Below are positions 22,064 to 32,806 of a stretch of 64,000 nt of DNA, piece by piece; within the stretch, counting starts at the first letter, position 1, and the number at the start of each line of letters is the position of its first letter. Under the pieces are notes generated by a model, which saw only the letters and a list, made by a program, of their open reading frames with translations, did not search any database and had not been told where the DNA came from. The DNA lies in NCBI GenBank assembly GCA_028564925.1, contig CM053030.1, forward strand, positions 378,817,833 to 378,881,832, read 5' to 3'. The stretch comes from Lithobates sylvaticus. Its lineage: Eukaryota; Chordata; Amphibia; Anura; Ranidae. The position numbers and the translations under genes were made by a program.

Positions 22064-23045
22064 CTCTAGCATGTCTTGAAAAAAAGTGGTTTCTCATGTG
22101 CCTTGTATAATGCCCAAGAAATATCAATAGAAAAAAATACAAGTGGGTCATGGCACATCGACATTTCAAATGCACTATGCAATCTGATTGGCCAATCTCT
22201 GTACAACTCGATATTTCGGCAAAATAGGTAATAGTAAGATGCATTTGAACAATTAATTCAAATTATAGAAAATCAAACAGGCTCTTGCACTAAAATCCAT
22301 TTTTTTTTTTTAAGATCTAACTGATTGCAGTGTATGGTCACCTTTAACCACTTCAGCCCCGGACCAATTGGCAGCCAAAGGACCAGGCCCCTTTTTGCGA
22401 TTCGGCACTGCGTCGATTTAACTGACAATTGCGCGGTCGTGCGACGTGGCTCCAAAACAAAATCGGCGTCCTTTATTTCTCACAAATAGAGCTTTCTTTT
22501 GGTGGTATTTGATCGCCCCTGCGGTTTTTATTTTTTGCGCTATAAACAAAAATAGAGCGACAATTTTGAAAAAAAAAAATTTTCTCAGTTTAGGCCGATA
22601 CGTATTCTTCGACATATTTTTGGTAAAAAAAAAAAATCGCAATTAGCGATTATTGATTGGTTTGCGCAAAAGTTATAGCGTTTACAAAATACGGGATAGT
22701 TTTATACCATTTTTATTAATATTTTTTTTTTTACTAGTAATGGCGGCGATCAGCGATTTTTATTGTGACTGCGACATTATGGCGGACACATCGGACATTC
22801 TTGACACATTTTTGGGACCATTGTCATTTATACAGCAATCAATGCTATTTAAATGCATTGGTTCCTGTATAAATGACAGTTGTAGTGAAGGGGTTAACCA
22901 CTAGGGGGAGGGGAGGGGTTATGGGCTGTGACGTGTGTGTTTTTTTTACATTAGGGGGCTGGGCTGACGTCTGACGTCATTGATCGGCACAGCCGATCAA
23001 TGACAGGCAGTGTAGGAAGCGTGGGGAGAGGTTTGTTTACACATA

Positions 23046-24666
23046 CAGTGGTGTGAAAAAGTGTTTGCCCCCTTCCTCATTTCCTGTTCCTTTGCATGTT
23101 TGTCACACTTAAGTGTTTCGGAACATCAAACCAATTTAAACAATAGTCAAGGACAATACAAGTAAACACAAAATGCAATTTGTAAATGAAGGTGTTTATT
23201 ATTAAAGGTGAAAAAAAATCCAAACCATCATGGCCCTGTGTGAAAAAGTGATTGCCCCCTAAACCTAATAACTGGTTGGGCCACCCTTAGCAGCAACAAC
23301 TGCAACCAAGCGTTTGCGATAACGTGCAATGAGGCTTTTACAGCGTCCTGGAGGAATTTTGGCCCACTCATCTTTGCAGAATTGTCCTAATTCAGTTACA
23401 TTAGAGGGTTTTCGAGCATGAACTGCCTTTTTAAGGTCATACCACAACATCTCAATAGGATTCAGGTCAGGACTTTGGCTAGGCCACTCCAAAGTCTTCA
23501 TTTTGTTTTTCTTCAGCCATTCGGTGGTGGACTTGCTGGTGTGTTTAGGATCATTGTCCTGCTGCAGAACCCAAGTTCGTTTCAGCTTGAGTACACGAAC
23601 AGATGGTCGGACATTCTCCTTCAGGATCTCTTGGTAGACAGCAGAATTCATAGTTCCTTTTATCACGGCAAGTCTTCCAGGTCCTGAAGCAGCAAAACAG
23701 CCCCAGACCATCACACTACTACCACCATATTTTACTGTTGGTATAATGTTCTTTTTCTGAAATGCAATGTTCCTTCTACGCCAGATATACTTGGACACAC
23801 ACCTTCCAAAGAGTTCCACTTTTGTCTCATCGGTCCACAGAATGTTGTCCCAAAAGTCTTGGGGATCATCAAGATGTGTTGTGGAGAAATTGAGACGAGC
23901 TTTGATGTTCTTTTTGCTCAGCAGTGGTTTTCTCCTTGGAACTCTGCCATGCAGGCCATTTTTGCCCAGTCTTTTCCTGATGGTGGAGGCATGAACGCTG
24001 ACCTTAACTGAGGCAAGTGAGGCCTGCAGTTCCTTGGACGTTGTTGTGGGGTCTTTTGTGACCTCTTGGATGAGTAGTCGCTGCGCTCTTGGGGTAATTT
24101 TGGGCGGCCGGCCACTCCTGGGAAGGTTCACCACTGTTCCATGTCTTCGCCATTTGTGGATAATGGCTCTCACTGTGGTTCGCTGGATTCCCAAAGCTTT
24201 GGAAATGGCTTTATAACCCTTTCCAGACTGATAGATCTCAATTACTTTCTTTCTCAATTGTTCCTGAATTTCTTTGGGTCTCGGCATGATGTGTAGCTTT
24301 TAAGGATCTTCTGGTGGACCTTACTGTGTCAAGCAGCTCCTATTTAAGTGATGCCTTGATTGTGAACAGGTGTGGCAATAATCAGGCCTGGGTGTGGCTA
24401 GAGAAATTGAACTCAGGTGTGGACAACCACAGTTATAGTATGTTTTAACAAGGGGGGCAATCACTTTTTCACACAGGGCCATGATGGTTTGGATTTTTTT
24501 TCACCTTTAATAATAAACACCTTCATTTACAAAGTGCATTTTGTGTTTACTTGTGTTGTCCTTGACTATTGTTTAAATTGGTTTGATGTTCCGAAACACT
24601 TAAGTGTGACAAACATGCAAAGGAACAGGAAATGAGGAAGGGGGCAAACACTTTTTCACACCACTG
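23046..24666 (-). mobile_element. Complete Tc1-type transposon, 1621 bp, IR/DR ends
   Basis: It is flanked by TA at 23044-23045 and 24667-24668. Both terminal inverted repeats are about 215 bp (23046-23260 and 24452-24666). Each holds two direct copies of a GTGTGAAAAAGTG(T/A)TTGCCCCCT-type site, one at the tip and one at the inner edge, the IR/DR layout known from Sleeping Beauty and Frog Prince. The arms match closely and the transposase frame is open, so this copy looks recent and possibly able to move itself. It lies inside a TTAA MITE and is therefore younger than it. Confidence 0.97.
23265..24287 (-). CDS. Tc1/mariner transposase, 340 aa, intact
   Basis: The enzyme cuts the transposon at its ends and joins it to TA sites. 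The N-terminal paired-like DNA-binding region shows two helix-turn-helix parts (about residues 10-50 and 65-110) with a GRPP motif at 59-62 between them. A basic stretch at 116-132 fits a nuclear localisation signal. The DDE catalytic domain has D153 (in WTDETKVELFG), D244 (in LQQDNDPKHT) and E279 (in SPDLNPIE), giving the DD34E spacing. A glycine-rich segment lies near 188-205. Length and catalytic positions equal those of Sleeping Beauty (340 aa; D153, D244, E279). The ATG chosen gives the family's MPRPKEI start. The stop lies five bases from the inner edge of the left inverted repeat. No stop or frameshift interrupts it. Activity is inferred from intactness, not shown. Confidence 0.97.
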   Translation of the reverse strand: MPRPKEIQEQLRKKVIEIYQSGKGYKAISKALGIQRTTVRAIIHKWRRHGTVVNLPRSGRPPKITPRAQRLLIQEVTKDPTTTSKELQASLASVKVSVHASTIRKRLGKNGLHGRVPRRKPLLSKKNIKARLNFSTTHLDDPQDFWDNILWTDETKVELFGRCVSKYIWRRRNIAFQKKNIIPTVKYGGSSVMVWGCFAASGPGRLAVIKGTMNSAVYQEILKENVRPSVRVLKLKRTWVLQQDNDPKHTSKSTTEWLKKNKMKTLEWPSQSPDLNPIEMLWYDLKKAVHARKPSNVTELGQFCKDEWAKIPPGRCKSLIARYRKRLVAVVAAKGGPTSY

Positions 24667-25620
24667 TACCTCTCCCCGTTCTTCAGCTTCGTAACCCGAT
24701 CGCGGGACACCAGCGGCGATCGGGTCCGCTGGTCCCACGGCCGGGGTCACGGAGCTCCCGACCGGGTCGCGAGTGCGCCGCTGGCGGCACGCGCGACCCA
24801 CAGGCAGGCACATGTACGATCACGTACAGGTACGTGATTTTGCCTGCCCGTGCCATTTTGTCAACGTATATCGGCGTTAGGCGGTCGGGAAGCGGTTAAA
24901 GATCTAATAATAAATATTAATTTATTGGGTTTAGAAACACTTCTCTGTTTTTTGTAATGTATTGAAAGATTTGGGTAAAAATAGAAAAAAAAAACACATT
25001 TCAAAGATATATTAGAAGTAATAGGAATGAGATTAGCATCAAAAGGGGGAAATTCACTGAGAACACCTACTAATTGCCCAACAAGACACATCCAATGAGA
25101 TGAAATTAACCAAATGTATTGCGCTATTATCAATGAGAAAACCATAGTTACCCTAGCACCAGTTGCAGTTTACATATTTATCATCGTGTTGCGCGTCTGC
25201 GTGCGCCGGTTCATACGTTCAATCGATGATTTTTCTGGTGCAACAATTAACCGCTTGCCGACCAGCCCACGCCAATTTACATCGGCAGGATGGCACTGAT
25301 AGGCAAAAGGGCGTACAGGTACGTCCCCTTTAAGAAGCGGTGTTGTGGGCGCGCGCCCGCCGCGGGTCCCGCTGACTCAATGTACGCTGGGTGCCCGCGA
25401 TCGTGTCACAGAGAGGAAGATCAGGGAGATGCTTTTGTAAACAAAGCATTTCCCCGTTCTGCCTATTGACAGGACAGAGATCCCTGCTCTCTGTCATCGA
25501 GAGCAGTGATCACTGTCTTGGCCGAGCAAGGAGATGGCTGCCTGAGAGAAACGCTCCCGTCGCTGCCTCCCTATCATCGGCTGTACCGGAGATATTCACT
25601 CTTAATTCATTGCTTCTGAG

Positions 25621-26769
25621 ATGGGAACGGCATCCCGCCACACATCGACATCCAGGTCCCGTTCGCCGCGGGAACCAGCGGGCAATAACGGCCACAATAT
25701 CCCGGAGATGTTCCGCGCCCAGAGAGGTAACATGGCGGCTTCCCGCCACACCACCTCACAGACCGTTACCCCGCCAGCCTCTGACCCAACACTATCTCCT
25801 CATCTGATGCCTCCGGAGCTGTCGGGTCAACACGAGCCTCACCCTCCGCCTCACCTGAACATACAGGACTTGCGCACAATAGCAGCCGACATAAAAGACA
25901 CCTTGGCGGCCGCCATTGCTGAGCTGCGGGTGGACATTCACACACTGACTGACAGAGTGCTGGAGGTAGAAAAAATCACATCATGTCACGACACGGTCCT
26001 CCGCAAAGCCACCCACAAGATTGATGTACACACCATTCAACTGCGAGAGACACAGCGTCGTATCGAAGAACTCGATAACAGGGGACGCCGCCATAACCTC
26101 AGGATCCGAGGCTTTCCAGAGAGCGTTGACACAGACCGCTTATCCCCTGAAGTGACGGCACTGTTTAACTCTCTGTTGAATAGGCCGCGGGACACTCGCA
26201 TTGACATGGAGAGGATCCACAGGGCGTTGCGCCCTAAAGGCCGAGACACTGACCCCCCGCGGGATGTCATATGCTGCATCGTTGACTACAAATTGAAAGA
26301 GGACATCCTGAGACAAGCAAGGGGGACCCCACGATTACTCCACGACGGAGCGCCCATCCAAATCTTTCAAGATCTCTCATCCATCACCTTGCAGCACCGA
26401 AGGGATTTGAAACCACTGCTGGAAACCCTACGTGCTCAAGGTATACAGTATCGTTGGAAGTTCCCTTTCTGTCTGTCTGCCTCACATCTGGGCCGCACTG
26501 CCTTGTTGAAGGTACCTGAAGATCTACACCACTTCTGCCGTACCCTGGAAATCCCCATGGTAGAGGTCCCGAATTGGTACGCGGACTACCGCACTTACAC
26601 CCCAAAGAGACACACACCGACGGACGACCAGATGGAAGTTCAAGATGCCGGGCGCACCAGACGGCGTTCACCATCTAGCTCCAGGCCGTACTCCGCCCGC
26701 CATGCGACACACCATGGCTCCAGTCCAACCACCTCTCCGAGATCCCGGAGGACCCGCAGAGACCACTGA
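25621..26769 (+). CDS. LINE ORF1 protein, 382 aa (L1 ORF1p-like RNA-binding protein)
   Basis: L1 ORF1 proteins bind LINE RNA as trimers and act as nucleic-acid chaperones. The first ~80 residues are Ser/Arg/Pro-rich and probably disordered. Residues ~80-155 look like a coiled coil (many spaced Leu/Ile/Val with Glu/Arg, e.g. IKDTLAAAIAELRVDIHTLT). Residues ~156-260 begin RRHNLRIRGFPE, the hallmark opening of the L1 RNA-recognition domain. Residues ~260-330 (RRDLKPLLETLRAQGIQYRW, then FPFCLSASHLGRTALL) match the L1 C-terminal domain. A basic Arg/Ser tail ends the protein. The start is the first ATG in the frame consistent with this layout. No zinc knuckle is seen. The frame is open throughout; ORF2 does not overlap it. 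Confidence 0.9.
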   Translation: MGTASRHTSTSRSRSPREPAGNNGHNIPEMFRAQRGNMAASRHTTSQTVTPPASDPTLSPHLMPPELSGQHEPHPPPHLNIQDLRTIAADIKDTLAAAIAELRVDIHTLTDRVLEVEKITSCHDTVLRKATHKIDVHTIQLRETQRRIEELDNRGRRHNLRIRGFPESVDTDRLSPEVTALFNSLLNRPRDTRIDMERIHRALRPKGRDTDPPRDVICCIVDYKLKEDILRQARGTPRLLHDGAPIQIFQDLSSITLQHRRDLKPLLETLRAQGIQYRWKFPFCLSASHLGRTALLKVPEDLHHFCRTLEIPMVEVPNWYADYRTYTPKRHTPTDDQMEVQDAGRTRRRSPSSSRPYSARHATHHGSSPTTSPRSRRTRRDH

Positions 26770-27259
26770 CGTCGACATCGCTTTATACCAGGTACAGATG
26801 TGGATCCCTTACACCTGACCCCACTGCTGAAAGATTAATAACTGCTCCTGATTCATCGACCAAGTTCCGATTTTGGTGCTCAAATGTTTTTGGGGTTTGT
26901 ACTTTGCCATTGCCTATGCTCCCCTCATGCTTTACCTCCGCAAAATGGATGCCTACCCTAAGATGGTCGCTGTCGTCAACACTGCGGTAGGCTGATGCTC
27001 ATGTACACTGCCCACTATGCTACGATATAATCAAGCCCTTACCTAATACTGCTGACTTCATGATCACAAAGCGGCTTGCAACTGAAACTTCTTCAATTCT
27101 TTCTTTTTTTTTTTTTTTTTGCTGTTTTGTGTGTTACACTCTGCCCTAGCCCGCACTGGCAATCCTTACTCTATAGCACCCACAATGTCAGTGAAGTGAC
27201 TGTTAGGTAACGTATGCTGGACCTGTGCCTGACATGGGGACTGGTTTTCTAATATCAGG

Positions 27260-27880
27260 TCCCCTGGTCTATATGTTTATTTATTACTGGCTGCAGGAGG
27301 GTGCGATGAATCCAAATGAGAGCTTACTTGAATGTTCTTTGCCATTTTTTTTTTTTTTATTCTTTTCTTCTCCTTTTTGCTCTGCTGGGAAGTAAGCTTT
27401 CCCCAATGAAAGCACTAAGGGGCAAACTCCCTTTGCCCACGCATTATACCCTACCATATGCCCTCTTGCTACAGCCAACATACTTATATATATAGGTCAA
27501 GACTGCTATGGCGGAGAATTAGCTTACATACTTGAACTGTCCCCCTGTGAACATGAAGGCCCCACTAAACACTCTCCACAATCTCCTTATAACACTACCA
27601 GGTTTCCTGATTTATATGCTTCCTTGCTCTCGGCTTCAGGAGGGTTCAATGAGTCCCCACTAGGACATGCTTCAGTGCCTTGATGGTAAATGTATTTTCC
27701 TAGATGTGATCGATAAGGGGCGATTCTTTCCTGCCCACATACTATACTCTACCTTATACCCTCTTAATATGGCCAATATCCTTGTTTGAGTAGGTGGAAC
27801 CTGCTATGGCAATGAATTAGCTTATGCATCTGAACTATACCCCTTTGCACATGTTGGCCCCACTAAGCATCTCCCGCAGC
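27260..27880 (+). repeat. Diverged tandem duplication in the LINE inter-ORF spacer
   Basis: Unit 1 (about 27260-27596) and unit 2 (about 27597-27880) share TATATG(T/C)TT, GGCT(G/T)CAGGAGGGT, CAATGA, CTGCTATGGC, GAATTAGCTTA and GGCCCCACTAA in the same order. They are about 60-70 percent alike by eye. Neither codes for a protein. The spacer on either side is also non-coding. Confidence 0.75.
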
Positions 27881-28927
27881 CTATATACCATACTATGCAA
27901 GGCCCTATGCTTACGGGAGGACGTGAGGTGAGGGTTGTCTTATATCCCTCGATCGACCTCTCCTACAGGCCTTGAAAAAGGCTCCCGTTAAACTATCGGC
28001 CTTCCTAGAGATGTCTATTAGATTATGGTTTGACTCCAGCATTCACTGAAATGCTCTGTAACCCAATGTCCTGAAATTTCTAGCACTCATGCCTTTGGTG
28101 GAAGGAAACCTACATTATAACTGCATCCTGCTCTCCTTTCCCTCCATCACAGGTATGGGACACGCGGGCTACCCCTCAGTTGTTTCCCCTGGGCATATGC
28201 TTGGCAGTTTTAGACTTCATGACCGATTCATATATGGTACAAGATTGCTGTTTCTTTAAAGATTGCATCTTCAGCTACCCCCTCAGGTACACAGTTCTGT
28301 CGTTAGTATACAAACGGTTTACACACATGATTCTACTGAACCCAATTTCCACCCAGTTCAGCAGCTATTTCTTATGCAGTAATCATTTGGGTATTAACAC
28401 CATGTTCCTCTTAGGAGTATGCTCCCCCTCTCTCACATCCCTCCTCTTTACAATCCACATCTGGTTGCCATGTATACCAGGTCAGATCTCCCCTAGTATA
28501 CTAAGACTCCCCTCTACCATGTTGCTACGAGTCCGCACGAAGGACTGTCCGTAGGTTTCTCTAAAGTTTCATTGCTCTTATCTCCTTTTATGAGCTCCGC
28601 AAGGAGGCAGCGACGGTAACTCTAATACTGAACCTCTAATACCTCTCGTTTGCTCTGTTATAGTCAACCCCCTGACAGCGTAGTGCACTATTGCATTCTA
28701 TTATACCTCACACCTCAATCATTATCTGCCTGCTGTTCCTCTCTAATCTACTACATAGTGGATTAGACTAATTTACGTTCTCTTTCTCTCCCCCCTCCCT
28801 CCCCAGTCTACCTCTGACCCCGCGGATAGTACCACCTCTATACTTCTAATTTCAGTTACCTGATCCATACGGTGGTTCTTGAGTATATACGTCCTTTCCC
28901 TCTATTCCTGTCCATTCCTCGTGTAGC

Positions 28928-31900
28928 ATGGCGGATGCGGTCCCGACTCCTAGAGGCCCAGCAACACACTCTGACAAACAACCTTTTCCTCAAGTAAGAC
29001 TCTCCTCGATAAATATTCGAGGTCTAAATATCCCTGAAAAACGATCACAATTACTATATGCCCTGCAGAGAGAGAAAACCCATATCGCCTTTATACAGGA
29101 AACTCATTTTCGTTCTGATGGAATTCAAAAACTGCACAACCATCATTTTCCCACAGTATACCATGCCACTACAAACACCTCGAAATCAAAAGGTGTCGCA
29201 ATACTTATATCTAGACACTGCCCCATAAAAATTTCTGAGATCAAACAGGATGTCGAGGGTAGATTTCTCTTTCTTAAAGGCACGCTTTACGAACGTCCGA
29301 TCACACTCGCAAATCTTTACGCGCCCAACAAACGACAGGTCCCCTTTTTTCGGGAAACACTACAATTGCTCACTGAATTCTACTCAGGTATTCTCATTGT
29401 TGGTGGAGACTTCAATGTCCCCCTTTCGCCATCCCAAGACTCATCGAACGGGTCAACTTCCCTACCTTATAGTGCACTTAGAAATATTAAGAAACAATTA
29501 CAAGACTTGACATTACACGATACGTGGCGTACACTACATCCAAATGATAGGGACTTCACGTTCTACTCTATACCGCATAACAAATATTCCAGACTGGATC
29601 ATTTCTTCCTTTCACAAAATGACCTGACACTTCTTTCCACAGCCACCATTGACCCTATGATCCTCTCCGATCATAATCCCATATCCATAACGCTTACTAT
29701 GCCGCTTGCCCGTAACAAATGTCCGATATGGCGCCTGGACAACTCTCTACTGACTGATCTAGAGATCACACAGAAGATTAGCTCCCGACTAGTACAGTAC
29801 TTCAGAGAGAACACTAATGCAGAATCCACTCCTTCCAACACGTGGGCCGCACACAAATGTGTAATTAGGGGGGAACTAATCTCTTTGGCAGCCCATAGGC
29901 ATAAACTGAGACGACAACGCATTGCAGCACTATCAGCAAAAATTCATTCACTGGAACGCATACATAAGGCCTCACTTGCGCACAGTGCTCTCTCAGAATT
30001 AACCCAAGCCAGAGATGAACTTAGGGAGGAATTACATAGGAGACTTCAACGGAAATATACACTAACTCAAAAACTCTTCTACGAGTTTGGTAACAAATCA
30101 GGCAGACTACTGGCCAAGGCATTACAACGACAAAAAGCTTCCTTCACCATACATAAGATTGTTGACCCGACCGGTACCACACACGCCTCCTCCGACAAGA
30201 TAGCCAATCAATTTGTTTCTTATTTTTCCAAACTCTATAATCTGTCACCGATTGATGTGACGACCCGCGATTCTGACCGTCAGGAAGCGATCTCGGATTT
30301 TCTTTCACAATATGGCATACCGCCAATCTCAGCTGACGATTCGTCGTCACTAAATGATCCGATCACGGCTGAAGAAGCGATAGCAGCTTTGAAACAGCTC
30401 AAAACGGGCAAGAGTCCTGGCCCAGATGGACTAACAGTCAGCTACTATAAGACTTTTCAGGACATGCTCCTCCCCCCTCTTCTCAATGCCTTTAATTCTT
30501 TCACCTCCTCTGACCGAATAAATAACGACCTCTTAATGGCACATATCACTCTCATTCCCAAACCCGGCAAGGATGAAACCATGGTATCCAACTTTCGACC
30601 CATCTCCCTCTTGAATGTGGACATGAAGTTGTTTGCTAAAATCCTTGCTAATCGTATCCTCCCTTTATTACCACAGTTAATATCACTTGATCAAGTTGGA
30701 TTTGTTCCTGGCAGAGAAGCCAGGGACAACACCATCAAAGCCCTCCTCATCCACCGCTGGCTTTCCAAGTCTTCTACCACTAAAGGTTTCTTTCTTTCAT
30801 TGGACGCGGAGAAGGCGTTCGACAGAGTGGCTTGGGATTACATGTTCAAATCTTTGCAGGCTGTGGGATTCCCTCCCAAATTTCTGCAAATGATCATGAC
30901 CTTGTATTCACACCCCACAGCACGTATAAGAGTCAATGGCCACCTGTCGGACGCCTTCTCCATTTCGAATGGTACCCGTCAAGGTTGCCCGCTCTCGCCC
31001 ATCATATTTGTGATCACCTTAGAACCCTTCTTACGTAGGCTCCGGGCAAATCCCGATATTAAGGGCGTAGACATCCGCAATACACACTGTAAGCTTGCAG
31101 CTTACGCGGATGATATTCTCCTCTTCCTTTCCGATCCTATTATTTCCATCCCCAACCTCCTCCGTGACTTTAACCTCTTTCATACACTTTCCAACTTGAA
31201 AATTAACTTTTCAAAATCTAAAGCCATTAACGTTTCCTTGCCATTACCAATAGTACATCAATGTAAACAAAACTTTCCCTTCCATTGGGAACCCAGTGCC
31301 CTAACATACTTAGGTATACAACTACCCACTAATCTAGATGAGCTATATGACCTAAATTTTCTTCCTATTATACGGAACATACAAAGTGACCTCGTCAAAT
31401 GGACCTCGGGTCAATTCTCGTGGTTTGGACGCGCGGCCATTCTAAAAATGAACGTGCTACCCCGCCTGCTATACCTTTTGCAGGCTGTTCCAATTACACT
31501 CCCTACTTCCTTTTTTAGGACATACAAGAGGATATGTCGGAACTTCTTGTGGGCCTCGAAATCCCCTAGGATAAGTTGGGACAAACTAACAATTCCAAAA
31601 TCCAAAGGGGGGGTGGGCCTCCCTGATATCCGTAAATATTATTCTGCGTGTCATCTCACCAGGATAATTGACTGGCACATCCATAAAGACACCAAAGATT
31701 GGGTCAACCTTGAGAACTCCTCTGACCCAACTCCACTCGCTCACCTACCTTGGATCCCCACAGCCAAAACACCAAGAGTGTACTCCTCTCATCCGCTTAC
31801 GGGTACAACCCTGCATATTTTCAAATCTCTCGCTCGTACTCATGCTTGGAACCCTTGTCCGGGCCCATTGACTCCATTGACAGATAATCCTGACTTCCCA

Positions 31901-32806
31901 CCAGGGGTTTCCCCACGTCCCACAACAGATGGTACTACGGCTCTTCCACTCCGAGCTGCCAAATTTTTTCATAACAATGCCCCTCTCTCGTTTCCAGAAG
32001 TTCCGTCACGTCTTCCTGACTGGCACGTGCCTTTCTACAAGTTCTTACAAATCCGACATTTCCTCAATACTGCCAATCCTCAAACACAATGGTGTAGAGA
32101 CCTGAATCCCTTTGAAATGCTGTGCACTAAGGACTCCCCCCAGCGAAGACTTATCTCTACGACCTATGCAATGCTTTTTGCGGACCACGACCCCAAACAC
32201 ACGGATATTGTCCGGACTTGGGAAAGGGACCTTGCCATAGACTTGTCCAGAGACGAATGGGAAAATATATACAAATGCATCCACAAATGCACTGTAAACA
32301 TTTCAGCCCAAGAAAATTGTTATAAAATCTATGCAAGATGGTACCGCACACCTGACATATTACATAAATACCATCCCGAGGTCTCTCCTCAATGTTGGCG
32401 CTGCGGGTTGGACACGGGTTCCCCAATTCACATCTGGTGGCACTGCCCACTAATTTCTCCTTTCTGGGAAAAAATCCACCTAGCTATATCTCAGATTTCC
32501 ACATACACTCTCGCATTCACACCTGCTCAATTTCTTCTACATAACACTACGCTCCCATATCCCGTTTATCGGAAGTCGGTCATACCACACTTGCTAAATG
32601 CCGCAAAACAGTGCATTCCACTGTTCTGGAGGAACTCTAACCCACCTACATTGACAGAATGGGTCACGCGAGTGGACAAGATCTCAGAAATGGAAAATCT
32701 AATACACCAAGCTCACGATACGCCCACCACTTATAATGCTATTTGGGCTTGCTGGTTACACTTTAAAACATCATCATCTTACCAAGACCTGCTTCGCCTA
32801 CCCTGA
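28928..32806 (+). CDS. LINE ORF2 protein, 1292 aa: endonuclease, reverse transcriptase, Cys motif
   Basis: ORF2 nicks the target DNA and copies LINE RNA there. Residues ~25-255 form an AP-type endonuclease: SINIRGLN, FIQETHF, GGDFNVP near 160, and SDHNPI near 247. Residues ~480-790 form the reverse transcriptase: GKSPGPDGL, LIPKPGKD, FRPISLLN, GFVPGREARDN, SLDAEKAFDRV, GTRQGCPLSP, and the catalytic YADD at 726-729. The C-terminal part keeps RWYRTPDIL and a Cys/His motif CWRC...H...C at about 1155-1172. Length is close to other L1 ORF2 proteins (about 1275-1300 aa). The ATG is the first in frame and sits just before the endonuclease domain. All catalytic landmarks are present and there is no internal stop. 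Confidence 0.96.
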   Translation: MADAVPTPRGPATHSDKQPFPQVRLSSINIRGLNIPEKRSQLLYALQREKTHIAFIQETHFRSDGIQKLHNHHFPTVYHATTNTSKSKGVAILISRHCPIKISEIKQDVEGRFLFLKGTLYERPITLANLYAPNKRQVPFFRETLQLLTEFYSGILIVGGDFNVPLSPSQDSSNGSTSLPYSALRNIKKQLQDLTLHDTWRTLHPNDRDFTFYSIPHNKYSRLDHFFLSQNDLTLLSTATIDPMILSDHNPISITLTMPLARNKCPIWRLDNSLLTDLEITQKISSRLVQYFRENTNAESTPSNTWAAHKCVIRGELISLAAHRHKLRRQRIAALSAKIHSLERIHKASLAHSALSELTQARDELREELHRRLQRKYTLTQKLFYEFGNKSGRLLAKALQRQKASFTIHKIVDPTGTTHASSDKIANQFVSYFSKLYNLSPIDVTTRDSDRQEAISDFLSQYGIPPISADDSSSLNDPITAEEAIAALKQLKTGKSPGPDGLTVSYYKTFQDMLLPPLLNAFNSFTSSDRINNDLLMAHITLIPKPGKDETMVSNFRPISLLNVDMKLFAKILANRILPLLPQLISLDQVGFVPGREARDNTIKALLIHRWLSKSSTTKGFFLSLDAEKAFDRVAWDYMFKSLQAVGFPPKFLQMIMTLYSHPTARIRVNGHLSDAFSISNGTRQGCPLSPIIFVITLEPFLRRLRANPDIKGVDIRNTHCKLAAYADDILLFLSDPIISIPNLLRDFNLFHTLSNLKINFSKSKAINVSLPLPIVHQCKQNFPFHWEPSALTYLGIQLPTNLDELYDLNFLPIIRNIQSDLVKWTSGQFSWFGRAAILKMNVLPRLLYLLQAVPITLPTSFFRTYKRICRNFLWASKSPRISWDKLTIPKSKGGVGLPDIRKYYSACHLTRIIDWHIHKDTKDWVNLENSSDPTPLAHLPWIPTAKTPRVYSSHPLTGTTLHIFKSLARTHAWNPCPGPLTPLTDNPDFPPGVSPRPTTDGTTALPLRAAKFFHNNAPLSFPEVPSRLPDWHVPFYKFLQIRHFLNTANPQTQWCRDLNPFEMLCTKDSPQRRLISTTYAMLFADHDPKHTDIVRTWERDLAIDLSRDEWENIYKCIHKCTVNISAQENCYKIYARWYRTPDILHKYHPEVSPQCWRCGLDTGSPIHIWWHCPLISPFWEKIHLAISQISTYTLAFTPAQFLLHNTTLPYPVYRKSVIPHLLNAAKQCIPLFWRNSNPPTLTEWVTRVDKISEMENLIHQAHDTPTTYNAIWACWLHFKTSSSYQDLLRLP

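Larger units (their letters stand above)
22344..24899. mobile_element. TTAA MITE (piggyBac-like) interrupted by a Tc1 element
   Basis: TTAA at 22344-22347 and 24896-24899 flanks ends CCACTTCAGCC and the inverse of CCGCTTCCCGAC. Without the Tc1 insertion it is about 0.93 kb. It includes a short palindrome CATTTATACAGCAATCAATGC ... GTATAAATGACAG and TGACGTCATTGATCGGC. Related sequence lies at 13542-14015 and around the LINE at 25247-33882. No transposase was seen. Confidence 0.8.
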
